Source of the DNA: CAXSEF01 sp964236535
GTDB lineage: Bacteria; Pseudomonadota; Alphaproteobacteria; Acetobacterales; Acetobacteraceae
Assembly: GCA_964236535.1 (NCBI GenBank)
Contig: CAXSEF010000002.1
Span: 62,001 to 126,000 of the forward strand
Direction of reading: 5' to 3'
Length of the DNA stretch: 64,000 nucleotides
The notes under the pieces are model-generated. The model did no database searches. It was not told the origin of the DNA and saw only the letters and a list, made by a program, of their open reading frames with translations. The number at the start of each line of letters is the position of its first letter. The stretch's first letter is position 1. This document shows, piece after piece, positions 16,791 through 25,860 of this stretch. The position numbers were made by a program, and so were the translations under genes.

Positions 16791-18356
16791 ATGCGCCTCG
16801 CGCTCCGCGCCACCGCAGTCACCTGCGCACTCGCCCTGCCGCTGGCGCCCGGGCTCGCGCCCCAGGCCCGGGCGCGCGGCGCGCCCGACAGCTTCGCCGA
16901 TCTCGCCGCCTCGCTGCTTCCGGCCGTGGTCAACATCTCCTCGACCCAGGACCTGCCCGCCCACGCCGACATGGGCGCCCCCGGCCACGGCGGCCCCGAG
17001 ATGCCGGTCTTCCCCCCCGGCTCGCCGTTCGAGAAGTTCTTCAAGGACTTCATGAACAAGAACCACCCCGGCGGTGCCCCCGGCGGCGACGGCGGCGGGC
17101 CCGATGACGACGACGGCGACAGCGGGCCCGACCAGGGCCGCCACGCCCAGAGCGTCGGCTCCGGCTTCATCATCGACGCCGCCGCCGGCATCATCGTCAC
17201 CAACAACCACGTCATCGAGGGCGGCACCAACGTGATGGTGACGCTGCAGGACAACACCAGCGTCAAGGCCAAGGTGCTCGGCCACGACGACCGCGCCGAC
17301 CTTGCCGTGCTGCAGATCAAGACCGACCACAAGCTCGTGCAGGTCCCGTTCGGCGACAGCGACGTGCCCCGCGTCGGCGACTGGGTGCTCGCCATCGGCA
17401 ACCCCTACGCGATGAGCGGCACCGTGACCGCCGGCATCGTCTCCGCCCGCGGCCGCGACATCCACCAGGGCCCGTACGACGACTTCATCCAGACCGACGC
17501 GCCGATCAACCGCGGCAACTCCGGCGGCCCGCTGTTCAACATGGCCGGCGAGGTCATCGGCATCAACACCGCGATCTACTCGCCCTCCGGCGGCTCCATC
17601 GGCATCGGCTTCGCCATCCCCGCCAACGCCGCCAAGACCGTCGTCGCGCAGCTCCGACAGTTCGGCCACGCCCGGCGCGGCTGGCTCGGCGTGCGCATCC
17701 AGCAGGTCACCCCCGACATCGCCGACAGCCTCGGCCTGCACGGCACCGACGGCGCGATGGTCGCCGGCGTGAACGACGGCGGCCCGGCCGACTCGGCGCA
17801 CATCAAAGGCGGCGACGTCATCCTCAAGTTCAACAACCAGGACATCAAGGAGCTCAAGACGCTCCCCCGCGTCGTCGCCGAGACCCAGATCGACCAGTCC
17901 GTTCCCGTCGAGGTCTGGCGTGACGGCAAGGACCAGACCCTGCAGGTCAAGGTCGCCGAGATGCCGTCCGAGGCCAAGATGGCCGACAACGGCACCCCCG
18001 GCGAGCCTGCCCGCAAGCCCTCCGGCGCCTCCGAGCTGTCCGACTTCGGCATGCACGTCGCCTCGATCACCGACGAGTCGCGGCAGAAGTTCAGCCTCGG
18101 CGGCGACCAGAAGGGCGTCGTCATCACCGACGTCAACAAAAGCGGCCCCGCCGCCGAGCACGGCCTCAAGGCCGGCGATGTCATCGTCGAGGTCCAGCAG
18201 GAGGCGGTGAACACCCCGTCCGAGTTGCGCCAGCGCGTCGACGCCATCCGCAAGCAGGACCGCAAGGCCGTGCTGCTGCTGATCCAGGGCAGCGAAGGCG
18301 TCCGCTACGTGCCGATGCCGCTCTCGTCCAAGCCGTCATCGTCCGAGCCGGGCTGA
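16791..18356 (+). CDS. degP: Do-family periplasmic serine endoprotease (DegP/HtrA type)
   Basis: The 521-residue protein begins with a signal peptide ([20 protein letters not shown], cleavage after ARA). The trypsin-like domain carries the triad His140 (TNNHV), Asp170 (RADLAVL) and Ser244 (GNSGGP). Before it is a Gly/Pro/Asp-rich Q-linker (about 60-110). Two PDZ domains follow ([36 protein letters not shown]). It degrades and refolds misfolded envelope proteins. ATG 16791 was chosen for the signal peptide. Downstream is a repeat, then queG. No sigma-E-type promoter was confidently recognised. Confidence 0.95.
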   Translation: MRLALRATAVTCALALPLAPGLAPQARARGAPDSFADLAASLLPAVVNISSTQDLPAHADMGAPGHGGPEMPVFPPGSPFEKFFKDFMNKNHPGGAPGGDGGGPDDDDGDSGPDQGRHAQSVGSGFIIDAAAGIIVTNNHVIEGGTNVMVTLQDNTSVKAKVLGHDDRADLAVLQIKTDHKLVQVPFGDSDVPRVGDWVLAIGNPYAMSGTVTAGIVSARGRDIHQGPYDDFIQTDAPINRGNSGGPLFNMAGEVIGINTAIYSPSGGSIGIGFAIPANAAKTVVAQLRQFGHARRGWLGVRIQQVTPDIADSLGLHGTDGAMVAGVNDGGPADSAHIKGGDVILKFNNQDIKELKTLPRVVAETQIDQSVPVEVWRDGKDQTLQVKVAEMPSEAKMADNGTPGEPARKPSGASELSDFGMHVASITDESRQKFSLGGDQKGVVITDVNKSGPAAEHGLKAGDVIVEVQQEAVNTPSELRQRVDAIRKQDRKAVLLLIQGSEGVRYVPMPLSSKPSSSEPG

Positions 18357-18360
18357 AGCA

Positions 18361-18417
18361 GGCAAGGCCAGAGGCGCCGCCGCTGGCCTCCGCCAGGGGC
18401 CGCGCCCCTGGACCGGC
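18361..18417 (+). repeat. Double-hairpin interspersed repeat
   Basis: Forward copy after degP. Stem one is partly decayed; stem two is CCAGGGGC-CGC-GCCCCTGG. Confidence 0.8.
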
Positions 18418-18424
18418 ACACGAA

Positions 18425-19513
18425 ATGCCGTCAACCCTGTCCGGTGCGGGTCCGGGGGTTCAGCCCCCGGCCGGTCCAGGGCAGCGCCCTGGTCTTCCTG
18501 CCTCCCTGATCCGCGACCGCGCCCTCGCCCTCGGCTTCCACGCCATCGGCTTCGCCCCCGCCGCCCTTGGCCCCGAGGCCCGCGACCGCCTCGCCGCCTT
18601 CGTCGCCAGCGGCCAGCACGGCGACATGGGCTGGCTCGCCGACCGCCAGGCCGAGCGCTCCCACCCGCAATCCCTCTGGCCGCAAGCGCGCAGCGTCATC
18701 GCCCTCGGCCTGTCCTACGCCCCCGACGGCGACCCCCTCGCCACCCTCGCTTGCCCCGACCGCGGCAACATCTCGGTCTATGCCCGCAACCGCGACTACC
18801 ACGACGTGGTCAAGGGCATGCTCAAGCACCTCGCCCAGTTCGTGGCCAGCCGCTTCGCCGCCGAGGTCAAGGTGTTCGTCGACACCGCCCCGGTGATGGA
18901 AAAACCCCTCGCCGAGCAGGCCGGCCTCGGCTGGCAGGGCAAGCACACCAACCTGGTCTCCCGCGCGCACGGCTCCTGGCTCCTGCTCGGCGAGATCTAC
19001 ACCACCCTCGAACTCCCCCCCGACCCCCACGCCGGCGCCACCTGCGGCTCCTGCACGCGCTGCCTTGCCGCCTGCCCCACCGACGCCTTCCCCGCGCCTT
19101 ACCGCCTCGACGCCACCCGCTGCATCTCCTACCTGACCATCGAGCACCGCGGCCCGATCCCCCCCGACCTGCGCCCGAAGCTCGGCAACCGCATCTACGG
19201 CTGCGACGACTGCCTCGCCGCCTGCCCGTGGAACCGCTTCGCCCAAACCCCCGCCCCCGCCAGGCTGCGCGCCCGCGACGACCTCACCGCCCCCCACCTC
19301 GCCGAACTCGCCACCCTCGACGACGCCGCCTTCCGCACCCGCTTCTCCGGCTCGCCCATCAAGCGCATCGGCCGCGCCCGCCTCGTGCGCAACGTGCTCA
19401 ACGCCATCGGCAACTCCGCCGACCCTGCCCTGCGCCCTGCCGCCCTCCGCCTCTGCGACGACCCCGACCCGGTCGTCGCAGACTCCGCGCGCTGGGCTGC
19501 GGCACGGCTGTAG
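18425..19513 (+). CDS. queG: Epoxyqueuosine reductase QueG
   Basis: QueG converts epoxyqueuosine to queuosine in tRNA, the last pathway step, using cobalamin and two 4Fe-4S clusters. The ferredoxin-like motifs are [16 protein letters not shown] and [13 protein letters not shown]. The substrate-site Asp lies in [27 protein letters not shown]. The core begins near residue 28 ([18 protein letters not shown]). The only standard start in frame is ATG 18425, so the first 26 residues ([17 protein letters not shown] and so on) are translated from an interspersed repeat. The short C-terminal HEAT-like part is present. The other Q genes are at 1-4 kb. Confidence 0.94.
   Translation: MPSTLSGAGPGVQPPAGPGQRPGLPASLIRDRALALGFHAIGFAPAALGPEARDRLAAFVASGQHGDMGWLADRQAERSHPQSLWPQARSVIALGLSYAPDGDPLATLACPDRGNISVYARNRDYHDVVKGMLKHLAQFVASRFAAEVKVFVDTAPVMEKPLAEQAGLGWQGKHTNLVSRAHGSWLLLGEIYTTLELPPDPHAGATCGSCTRCLAACPTDAFPAPYRLDATRCISYLTIEHRGPIPPDLRPKLGNRIYGCDDCLAACPWNRFAQTPAPARLRARDDLTAPHLAELATLDDAAFRTRFSGSPIKRIGRARLVRNVLNAIGNSADPALRPAALRLCDDPDPVVADSARWAAARL
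18446..18500 (-). repeat. Double-hairpin interspersed repeat inside the queG 5' end
   Basis: Reverse copy with stems CCGGGGG-TTCAG-CCCCCGG and CCAGGGC-AGC-GCCCTGG. It is translated as the N-terminus of QueG. Confidence 0.85.
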
Positions 19514-19568
19514 GCAAGGCCGGGCTCTGCCCAGACCCGGCAGGGGCGAGCCGCCCCTGGACCGGCGC
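19513..19568 (+). repeat. Double-hairpin interspersed repeat
   Basis: Forward copy beginning at the last base of the queG stop. Stems are GGGC-TCT-GCCC and AGGGGCG-AGC-CGCCCCT. Confidence 0.87.
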
Positions 19569-19630
19569 ATGGAAGGACGTTCGGGCTCGCCAGCAGAGGT
19601 CCTTGGACACGCCACAAATCAAACGATCCG

Positions 19631-20239
19631 TTAGCCGGCGGATCGTTTCAGAAGCCCCCGGATTTTTTCAATGTGGTGAGCCTGGGCTGTCACCAGCATT
19701 TCCGTCTCCATGAGTTTGGGCGCCATATCCTTTGCCCAGTCAGGTATATGCGGAGTCCCTTGGATGGTGATAAGCGCGTCACTAAGCATCTCCTCCGGCT
19801 TCACCGAAGCGAGTTCCTCGAAGCCTGATTCAAGGAAGTGTTCGATGACCGGCTTCGTACCGGCTTCGCAGTGGGAGAATACATCCCGCAGCAACCAGGC
19901 TGACGCAGCATAGCTACGAGAGCCACACCGGGTCTGCACGACAGGCGGAGCGATAGCACAAACCGTCCCGTCGACGACTACGCCACTGCTAGTGGGATCT
20001 ATCCCACGGTGAACAACGCCGTTTCTAAGCTCACGTATGTAGCCCAGAACCTCAGCTCCCGGAACATTGGAGGTTCTCAGGCCTTCCTCCAAAGCCGTCT
20101 GAAAAGGGGTGCGGTGAACGTCGTGCACCATATCGATCGCTGACATTAAGTTGGTGAGATAAAGCGAATAGTGCATCCGCATCTGAAATCCGTCTGCCGG
20201 CGAATGGAAACTATCGATGGCTGCCGCGGATAGAACCAT
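19631..20239 (-). CDS. Orphan protein with a HEPN-like RX4H motif
   Basis: This 202-residue protein was not assigned to a named family. It is mostly alpha-helical by composition. It contains LGYIRELRNGVVHRG, in which RNGVVH matches the RX4-6H motif of HEPN ribonuclease domains, placed after a helix as expected. Base composition is clearly less GC-rich than the flanking queG and fumC, and about 200 bp upstream are strongly AT-rich. It is bracketed by a forward repeat (19513) and a reverse repeat (20485). An RNase toxin or defence role is an inference; no partner antitoxin gene is visible. Confidence 0.6.
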   Translation of the reverse strand: MVLSAAAIDSFHSPADGFQMRMHYSLYLTNLMSAIDMVHDVHRTPFQTALEEGLRTSNVPGAEVLGYIRELRNGVVHRGIDPTSSGVVVDGTVCAIAPPVVQTRCGSRSYAASAWLLRDVFSHCEAGTKPVIEHFLESGFEELASVKPEEMLSDALITIQGTPHIPDWAKDMAPKLMETEMLVTAQAHHIEKIRGLLKRSAG

Positions 20240-20669
20240 GCACTCAAGATGCCACGAATACTATGTAGTAGCTCAGAGTTTGTTAGAGGACAGTTCACTA
20301 CAATGTAACCGTCGTGAATTCTTTTTTTACTGCATTGATTCGTTGCGTGCTGCTTAAATCTTGTCTTACAAACAATTTTATCTCCATGTTATCTGAGTTC
20401 CACCTCGGCTATTAGAGATTTTGAGAATTTTAATTGTAATTCTAACAACCGCACAATTGCCCGCCCCGAACCTGCTTCCCATGACGCCGGTCCAGGGGCG
20501 GCGCGCCCCTGGCGGGTCTGGGCAGAGCCCAGCCTTGCTTCCTGTCACCCCCCCAGCCCCGGCCTCCAAGCCCCCGCCTACAGAAAATCCGACTGGCTCT
20601 CACCCAGGAACGCATCCAAATACCGCACCCCCCCGTATTCCGCGCGGGACCTTGTCCTGGAGCGTAACG
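20240..20669. other. AT-rich intergenic tail plus repeat, upstream of fumC
   Basis: 20240-20460 is strongly AT-rich, unlike the rest of the window, with runs such as TTCTTTTTTTAC and TTTTAATTGTAATTC. No gene was found. It probably contains the promoter of the leftward HEPN-like gene. A repeat copy (20485-20538) separates it from fumC. Confidence 0.6.
20485..20538 (-). repeat. Double-hairpin interspersed repeat
   Basis: Reverse copy with stems CCAGGGGCG-GCG-CGCCCCTGG and TGGGC-AGA-GCCCA, ending CCTTGC. Confidence 0.9.
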
Positions 20670-22115
20670 ATGGCCGCAGACACCCCCGCCGCCGCGCCTG
20701 CCATGCCGATCGGCATCGACGCCACCGGCCTGCGCTGGGAGAGCGACAGCATGGGCCGTGTCGAGGTGCCCGCGAACCGCTACTGGGGGGCGCAGACCGC
20801 GCGCAGCCTGGTCCACTTCTCCATCGGCCGCGACATCATGCCGATCCAGGTCGCCCACGCGATGGCGGTGGTGAAGAAGGCCGCCGCCCTGGTCAACGCC
20901 GACGCCGGCCGGCTCGACCGCACCAAGGCCCGCGCCATGTGCCAGGTCGCCGACGAGATCATCGCCGGCCGCCTCGACGCCGAGTTCCCGCTCTACGTCT
21001 GGCAGACCGGGTCGGGCACCCAGTCGAACATGAACTGCAACGAGGTGATCTCGAACCGTGCCATCCAGCTGCTGGGCGGCACGATCGGCAGCAAGAAGCC
21101 GGTCCACCCCAACGACGACTGCAACATGGGGCAGTCGTCCAACGACACCTTCCCCACCGCGATGCACATCGCCGCCCGGCTCGAGATCGAGCGCGTCCTG
21201 CTCCCCTCCCTCGACCGGCTCGCCGGCGCCATCGAGGCCAAGGCCGAGCTCTGGGCCGACGTTGTCAAGATCGGCCGCACCCACCTGCAGGACGCGGTGC
21301 CGCTGACTGTCGGCCAGGAGTGGTCGGGCTACGCCCACCAGCTGCGCCACGCCATCGCCGGCATCCGCGCCGCCCAGGACGGCCTGCTGGAGCTCGCCGC
21401 CGGCGGCACCGCGGTCGGCACCGGCCTCAACGCCCCGCCCGGCTTCGCCGAGGCCATCGCCGCGCGCATCGCCGCACTGACCGACCAGCCGTTCCGCACC
21501 GCGCCGAACAAGTTCGCGGCCCTCGGCGGGCTCGACGCCATGGTCGCCGCGATGGCCGCGATACGCGGCGCCGCCGTGGCCCTGATGAAGATCGCCAACG
21601 ACGTGCGCTGGCTCGCCTCCGGCCCGCGCTGCGGCCTCGGCGAGCTCACGCTGCCGGAGAACGAGCCGGGCTCCTCGATCATGCCGGGCAAGGTCAACCC
21701 GACGCAGTGCGAGGCCATGGTCATGGTCTGCACCCAGGTGATCGGCGAGGACGCCGCCGTCGCCTTTGCCGGCGCCCAGGGCAACTTCGAGCTCAACGTG
21801 ATGCGCCCGGTCATCATCATGAACGTCCTGAATTCGGCGCGTCGCCTCGCCGACGTGAGCGGCACCTTCCGCCGCTACACGATCGAGGGCACCGAGCTGA
21901 ACCGCGAACGCATCGCCGAGCTGCTCGACAGCTCGCTGATGCTGGTCACGGCGCTGGCCCCGGTCATCGGCTACGACCGCGCGGCGCACATCGCGCACGA
22001 GGCCCATGTCGGCGGCCACACCCTGCGCGAGGCCGCCCTGGCCTCGGGCGAGATCGACGCCGAAACCTTCGACCGCGTGGTCGACCCCCGCCTGATGGCA
22101 TACCCGGAGAAATGA
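20670..22115 (+). CDS. fumC: Class II fumarate hydratase
   Basis: The 481-residue enzyme interconverts fumarate and malate in the citric acid cycle. Signature segments are DSMGRVEVPANRYWGAQTAR, WQTGSGTQSNMNCNEVI, HPNDDCNMGQSSNDTFPTAM, GRTHLQDAVPLTVGQEW and the flexible active-site loop GSSIMPGKVNPTQCEA. These identify class II fumarase rather than aspartase, argininosuccinase or adenylosuccinase. ATG 20670 is the longest start outside repeat DNA and gives a slightly longer N-terminus than usual. MPIGID, about ten codons later, is an alternative. A small ribbon-helix-helix gene overlaps or abuts its stop. Confidence 0.95.
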   Translation: MAADTPAAAPAMPIGIDATGLRWESDSMGRVEVPANRYWGAQTARSLVHFSIGRDIMPIQVAHAMAVVKKAAALVNADAGRLDRTKARAMCQVADEIIAGRLDAEFPLYVWQTGSGTQSNMNCNEVISNRAIQLLGGTIGSKKPVHPNDDCNMGQSSNDTFPTAMHIAARLEIERVLLPSLDRLAGAIEAKAELWADVVKIGRTHLQDAVPLTVGQEWSGYAHQLRHAIAGIRAAQDGLLELAAGGTAVGTGLNAPPGFAEAIAARIAALTDQPFRTAPNKFAALGGLDAMVAAMAAIRGAAVALMKIANDVRWLASGPRCGLGELTLPENEPGSSIMPGKVNPTQCEAMVMVCTQVIGEDAAVAFAGAQGNFELNVMRPVIIMNVLNSARRLADVSGTFRRYTIEGTELNRERIAELLDSSLMLVTALAPVIGYDRAAHIAHEAHVGGHTLREAALASGEIDAETFDRVVDPRLMAYPEK

Positions 22116-22117
22116 CG

Positions 22118-22378
22118 ATGCGAACGATACGGGCCCTGATCAAACGCAGCTTCACCCTGGCCGGCCACCGCACCAGCGTGGCACTCGAGCCGGAGTTCTG
22201 GTCCGCGCTGTCGGCGATGGCGCTGGGCCGCCGCCAGAGCCTGTCCACCCTGATCGCCGAGGTCGACGGCGCGCGCGAGCCGCAACGCCCGCTCGCCTCC
22301 TCGCTGCGGGTGCTGGCCCTCACCGGCAACCCCGGCCCGGCGATGCACCGCGATGACCAGGGTGGCGCCTGCGTCTGA
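22118..22378 (+). CDS. Small ribbon-helix-helix-type protein
   Basis: This 86-residue protein begins MRTIRALIKRSFTLAGHRTS. Its core VALEPEFWSALSAMALGRRQSLSTLIAEV matches the ribbon-helix-helix-like domain common in alphaproteobacteria next to fumC. It is predicted to bind DNA, but no target is known. ATG 22118 has GGAG eight bases upstream; ATG 22112, overlapping the fumC stop as ATGA, is an alternative adding two residues. The arrangement implies co-expression with fumC. Confidence 0.78.
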   Translation: MRTIRALIKRSFTLAGHRTSVALEPEFWSALSAMALGRRQSLSTLIAEVDGAREPQRPLASSLRVLALTGNPGPAMHRDDQGGACV

Positions 22379-22473
22379 CCGGAACGGCGCGCCGGCGTTA
22401 ACCAGACATAAACCTTGGGTACCCCAGGATGATTCCGCGGCCAATGACGACCGCTTGGAAAGGAATCAATTCC

Positions 22474-22680
22474 GTGACCTGCATGACCCAGCTCGCCTTC
22501 CGCGGCTTCGCCACCGCGATCGCCCCCGCGCTCTCCGACCGCGAAATCAGCCCGCTGGTGCTGTCCGATCGCCTGCTGTCCCTGGCACAGGACGCCGAGC
22601 GCGCCGGCTTCAACCTCTCCGCCGGCCACCTCGTCACCCTCGCCCACACGGTGTTCGACGAGATCCCAAGCCAGCGCTGA
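22474..22680 (+). CDS. Small conserved-looking hypothetical protein
   Basis: The product is about 68 residues (FRGFATAIAPALSDREISPLVLSDRLLSLAQDAERAGF) and is helical, with no membrane segment. GTG 22474 has AAAGGA nine bases upstream. ATG 22429, 22444 or 22483 are possible starts. It looks like a real gene because codon use and composition match the neighbours and it ends just before a repeat, as most genes here do. Its function is unknown. It could sit in the fumC operon (95 bp gap). Confidence 0.6.
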   Translation: MTCMTQLAFRGFATAIAPALSDREISPLVLSDRLLSLAQDAERAGFNLSAGHLVTLAHTVFDEIPSQR

Positions 22681-22685
22681 GCAGC

Positions 22686-22796
22686 AGGCAAGGCCGGGCC
22701 CTCCCTCCGCCCGCATTCCAGTGGCCCAGACAGGCCGTCGGAGCCTTGCGCGGGCTACGCCCAAACCGGCAAAGGGCGAAGCCCTCTGGAAACCAT
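22686..22796 (+). repeat. Degenerate interspersed repeat pair
   Basis: GGCAAGGCCGGGCCCTCCCT at 22688 is a decayed first half. 22741-22796 carries CCTTGCGCGGGCTACGCCC, then AAAGGGC-GAA-GCCCT and GGAAACC. This longer variant occurs several times in the window. Confidence 0.55.
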
Positions 22797-22882
22797 CACC
22801 CAGGCAGGACGGCGCCCCCGACCACCGAGTGTGCCGGTCCGGGGCGGGTCGCCTCCTTCAGGCCGGGAGCAGCGCCCTCGGC

Positions 22883-24109
22883 CTACCGACCACCGTCCCT
22901 CACCACCCGGGCGATCAGCGCCTGGTAGGCCTCGAGGTAGACCGGCATCGCCAGCGTCGCCAGCGCATGCGCCCGTGCCGCCTGCCGCAGCCCCGCCGCC
23001 ATCGCCCGGTCCTCCAGCAGCAGCAGCACCCGATCCGCCAGCGCGCCGGGATCGAGGAACGGCGACAGCAGCCCGGTCTGCCGGTCCGCCACGAACTCCA
23101 GCACCGGCGCGGTGTCGCTCGCCACCAGCGCGCAGCCGCAGGCCAGTGCCTCGCGCAGCGACCACGACGCCACGAACGGATAGGTGAAATAAACGTGCGC
23201 GTCCGAGCGCTGCAGCAGCCGGATGTAGTCGTCGTAGCCGACCCGCCCCGGAAAGCAGACCCGCGCCGGGTCGAGCGGCCCGACCTCGGCAAGCAGCCGC
23301 TCGCGCCAGGTCCCCTCGGCAAGCCGCGCGCCGTAGCTCACCCCGTCCCCGCCCACCATGACCACATGCAGGTCCGGCCGCGCCCGCAGCAGGCGCGGCA
23401 ACGCGCGCATCAGGATGTGGAACCCGCGATACGGCTCGAGGTCGCGCGAGACGTAGGTCAGCAGCGAAGCCCCCGCCGGCACGCCGAACCCGCCCAGCGC
23501 GAACGGCCGCGCCGCCGACTCCGGGTCCGGCCGGCACGCCTCGAGGTTCACCCCCTCCGGCACCACGGTGATGTTGGCCTGCGCCCAGTCCGGGTAGGTC
23601 GAGCGCTGGAACAGCGTCGGCGACTGCCCGCGCCCGGGATTGGTCAGGCACAGCAGGTTGACCGCGTTCTTCGCCCGTACCCGCGACAGGGCCGCGACCG
23701 GAGTCGGGAACTCGGGGTCGAACCCCACGTCGGTCCCCTGGGTGCGATAGTAGAACTCCTGGTAGCCGAGCAGCGGCACGTCGGGCCAGACGTCGCCGAT
23801 GTTGAGCAGCTCGCCCCAGCCGTGGTGGCCGATGATGATGTCCGGCGCATAGCCCAGCGCCTTGAGCTGCGCCGCCGTGGCAGCAACGATCTCGGCACGC
23901 AGCACCGCCAGCTCGAACTCCTGGGCGTCGCGATGCGCCTGCGGGTTGAGCGCGCGCGGCATCTGGTAGACGACCTTGCGCACCCCGCGGATCTGGTTTG
24001 GGTTGGCCTCGGTGATGAACAGGATGTCGTGGCGGTCCTCCGCCACCAGCCTGCGAACCAGATGGAGGAACTGCGCCGGGAAGTTCTGGTGGATGAACAG
24101 GTAACGCAT
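22883..24109 (-). CDS. Glycosyltransferase, family 4 type (GT-B fold)
   Basis: The 408-residue protein starts MRYLFIHQNFPAQFLHLVRR, a typical GT4 N-terminus. It has a donor-binding C-terminal half: GASLLTYVSRDLEPYRGFHILMRAL, VVMVGGDGVSYG, VCFPGRVGYDDYIRLLQRSDAHVYFTYPFVASWSLREALACGCALVASDTAPVLEFV. The last segment is the E-x7-E-like nucleotide-sugar site (SLREALACG...VLEF). It probably adds a sugar to a cell-surface glycan or glycoprotein. It is the last gene of the minus-strand cluster with a large glycosyltransferase and a type I secretion system. Sugar and acceptor are unknown. Confidence 0.9.
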   Translation of the reverse strand: MRYLFIHQNFPAQFLHLVRRLVAEDRHDILFITEANPNQIRGVRKVVYQMPRALNPQAHRDAQEFELAVLRAEIVAATAAQLKALGYAPDIIIGHHGWGELLNIGDVWPDVPLLGYQEFYYRTQGTDVGFDPEFPTPVAALSRVRAKNAVNLLCLTNPGRGQSPTLFQRSTYPDWAQANITVVPEGVNLEACRPDPESAARPFALGGFGVPAGASLLTYVSRDLEPYRGFHILMRALPRLLRARPDLHVVMVGGDGVSYGARLAEGTWRERLLAEVGPLDPARVCFPGRVGYDDYIRLLQRSDAHVYFTYPFVASWSLREALACGCALVASDTAPVLEFVADRQTGLLSPFLDPGALADRVLLLLEDRAMAAGLRQAARAHALATLAMPVYLEAYQALIARVVRDGGR

Positions 24110-24156
24110 TGCTGTGCGTGCCGGCGCAGCCGCGCCGCTGCCGGCGTGCCGCCCTC

Positions 24157-25419
24157 CTAAGCCTTGCCGCCGCGGCCGCGCGGCCGCGCGCCCACTCCCT
24201 GCACCGCAGGCACCCTGCCGGCCACCGCCCCGCCGGATCCGGCCCCCGGGCCCGCCGGCGTAGCCGTCGCCGCACGAACCGGGCGCTTGCCGGCAGCCCG
24301 AGCCGGCCGGCCGGCCGCCCCCGGCGCCGGGCCCGCAGCCGCAGCGTCCGCCGCATGGCCCGCGGCCCGTGCGTGCTCCGAGATCTCGACCCGGAACGCC
24401 TCCAGCGGTGCGAGGCTCGCCGACTCCAGTGCCTCGCCCGCAGCACTCGGCCCGGCCGCGCTGCCATCGACGAAGGTCGCCCGCACGCTGCACTCGAATC
24501 GGGCCGCAGCAGCCCCGCGCAGCCGCACCCGGAGTCCTAGGATAGGCAACGCCATGCCGCGGCTGCCGCAATACGTCCCCGCCGACGCCCAGGGCGACAT
24601 CCAGCCGCGACCCAGCACCGCCTGGTACTCGATGTCCTCGCGCTCGACCCGGCCGCGCGGCGCGATGGCGAACCCCTCGACCCAGCGCTGGCTGCCCGGC
24701 TCGCCCATCCACTCGCCGAGCCGCGCGAGCACGTCGCCGCGCCCCTGCACGTGCGCCGCCACCTCGGCCTGCTGCGGCCCGGCTCCCGGCGTCGCCCCGC
24801 CCCCGGGCGCCACTCCCGCGGCGGCCGGCGCGACAGGCCCGGCCGGCGTCGCCGCCCCGGCGGCTCCGCCCACCCCGGCGGGCGGCGCCACCGGACGCGG
24901 AACCGCCGCGGCAGGCGCCGGCACCGGCGCCGCGACCGCCGGCAGCGACGCGGGCCCGCTCGCCCGGCTTGGAGCCGCCGGCGCAACACCCGCGCCGACC
25001 GCCGCCATCCCGGCCGCAGCCACCCCGCCGGTCGCTGGCGCCCCCACAGCCCCCGCCGCACCGCTCAGCCGCATCACCTGCAGCCGCGGCGCCTCCTGCC
25101 GCCCCTCCAGCTCCTGGTACACCGTGACCAGCACCTGCGCCGGCCCCCGGCTCACCCGGATCAGCGCCGCGCTGTCCTGCCCGCCGAGCCAGCCGTCATC
25201 GCCGAAGGTGCGGATCGCCAGCACCGCGGCTCCGCCCGCAGCCGCCGCGCCGGCTGCGGGCGGCAGCGACAGCCGCACCCCCGGCAGGCCGGTCGCCGGG
25301 TTGGCCAGCGTGGAACCCGGCGCATGGAACAGGCAGAACACCCCGGCATCGAGCGTCATCAGGTGCCCAGACACCTTGAGCTCGGTGACCACGCGCGGGG
25401 ACGCCTCGGCTTCGGACAT
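24157..25419 (-). CDS. Two-domain protein with long Ala/Pro/Gly linker, unknown function
   Basis: The 420-residue protein has an N-terminal domain (about 1-130; LKVSGHLMTLDAGVFCLFHAPGS... FGDDGWLGGQDSAALIRVSRG). A very Ala/Pro/Gly-rich linker follows (about 130-215), then a second domain (about 220-335; WVEGFAIAPRGRVEREDIEYQAVLGRGW... YCGSRGMALPILGLRVRLRG) and a basic Ala-rich tail ending RPRGRGGKA. No family was recognised. It lies 47 bp upstream of the glycosyltransferase on the same strand. It has no signal peptide, so it is probably cytoplasmic. A role in glycan or surface-protein assembly follows only from position. Confidence 0.7.
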   Translation of the reverse strand: MSEAEASPRVVTELKVSGHLMTLDAGVFCLFHAPGSTLANPATGLPGVRLSLPPAAGAAAAGGAAVLAIRTFGDDGWLGGQDSAALIRVSRGPAQVLVTVYQELEGRQEAPRLQVMRLSGAAGAVGAPATGGVAAAGMAAVGAGVAPAAPSRASGPASLPAVAAPVPAPAAAVPRPVAPPAGVGGAAGAATPAGPVAPAAAGVAPGGGATPGAGPQQAEVAAHVQGRGDVLARLGEWMGEPGSQRWVEGFAIAPRGRVEREDIEYQAVLGRGWMSPWASAGTYCGSRGMALPILGLRVRLRGAAAARFECSVRATFVDGSAAGPSAAGEALESASLAPLEAFRVEISEHARAAGHAADAAAAGPAPGAAGRPARAAGKRPVRAATATPAGPGAGSGGAVAGRVPAVQGVGARPRGRGGKA

Positions 25420-25815
25420 GCTCGCTTCCTCCTACCGACCGCTCGGAACCCGTCTGGCAACCCATCTCTGCCGAGCCATCCGACGCGCTTCCGCGCTCCG
25501 GTGCGCACGGGCCCGGGGCCGCTCCGTTACCCACGGAACACGCCACATGTCTCGGCCGAGCGAGTTGTCCAACGGGCTGTCAGCCCAGGCCCCGAGTCTG
25601 CGACGTCAGGTTGTGCCCTGCAAGCCGCCACGACCGCAAGCAAGGCCGCGCCCTCCTCCGTCCGCATTGCAAGAGCGCCATCGGCCCGTCGCAACCATGC
25701 GCAGGCGACACCCGGCTCGCCAAACGCCCAACGCCTCCGGAAACCATCCTGTCGAACCCGCGGCAAGACGCCCGAACCGTGCCGCGCAACCCCTTTCATG
25801 CGCGGGTCCGGGGGC
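25420..25815. other. Intergenic stretch with repeat copies
   Basis: No supported gene. Two degenerate repeat halves (about 25625-25680 and 25690-25760, with GGAAACC and CGCCC fragments) lie here. They are followed by a good reverse copy that begins inside the 3' end of the large glycosyltransferase. Confidence 0.55.
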
Positions 25816-25860
25816 TCAGCCCCCGGCGGGGTCCAGGGGCAGAGCCCCTGGCCTTCCTGC
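25803..25860 (-). repeat. Double-hairpin interspersed repeat inside a gene's 3' end
   Basis: Reverse copy with stems CCGGGGG-CTCAG-CCCCCGG and CCAGGGGC-AGA-GCCCCTGG. On the minus strand it encodes the last residues of the 1024-residue glycosyltransferase and supplies its stop. Confidence 0.88.
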
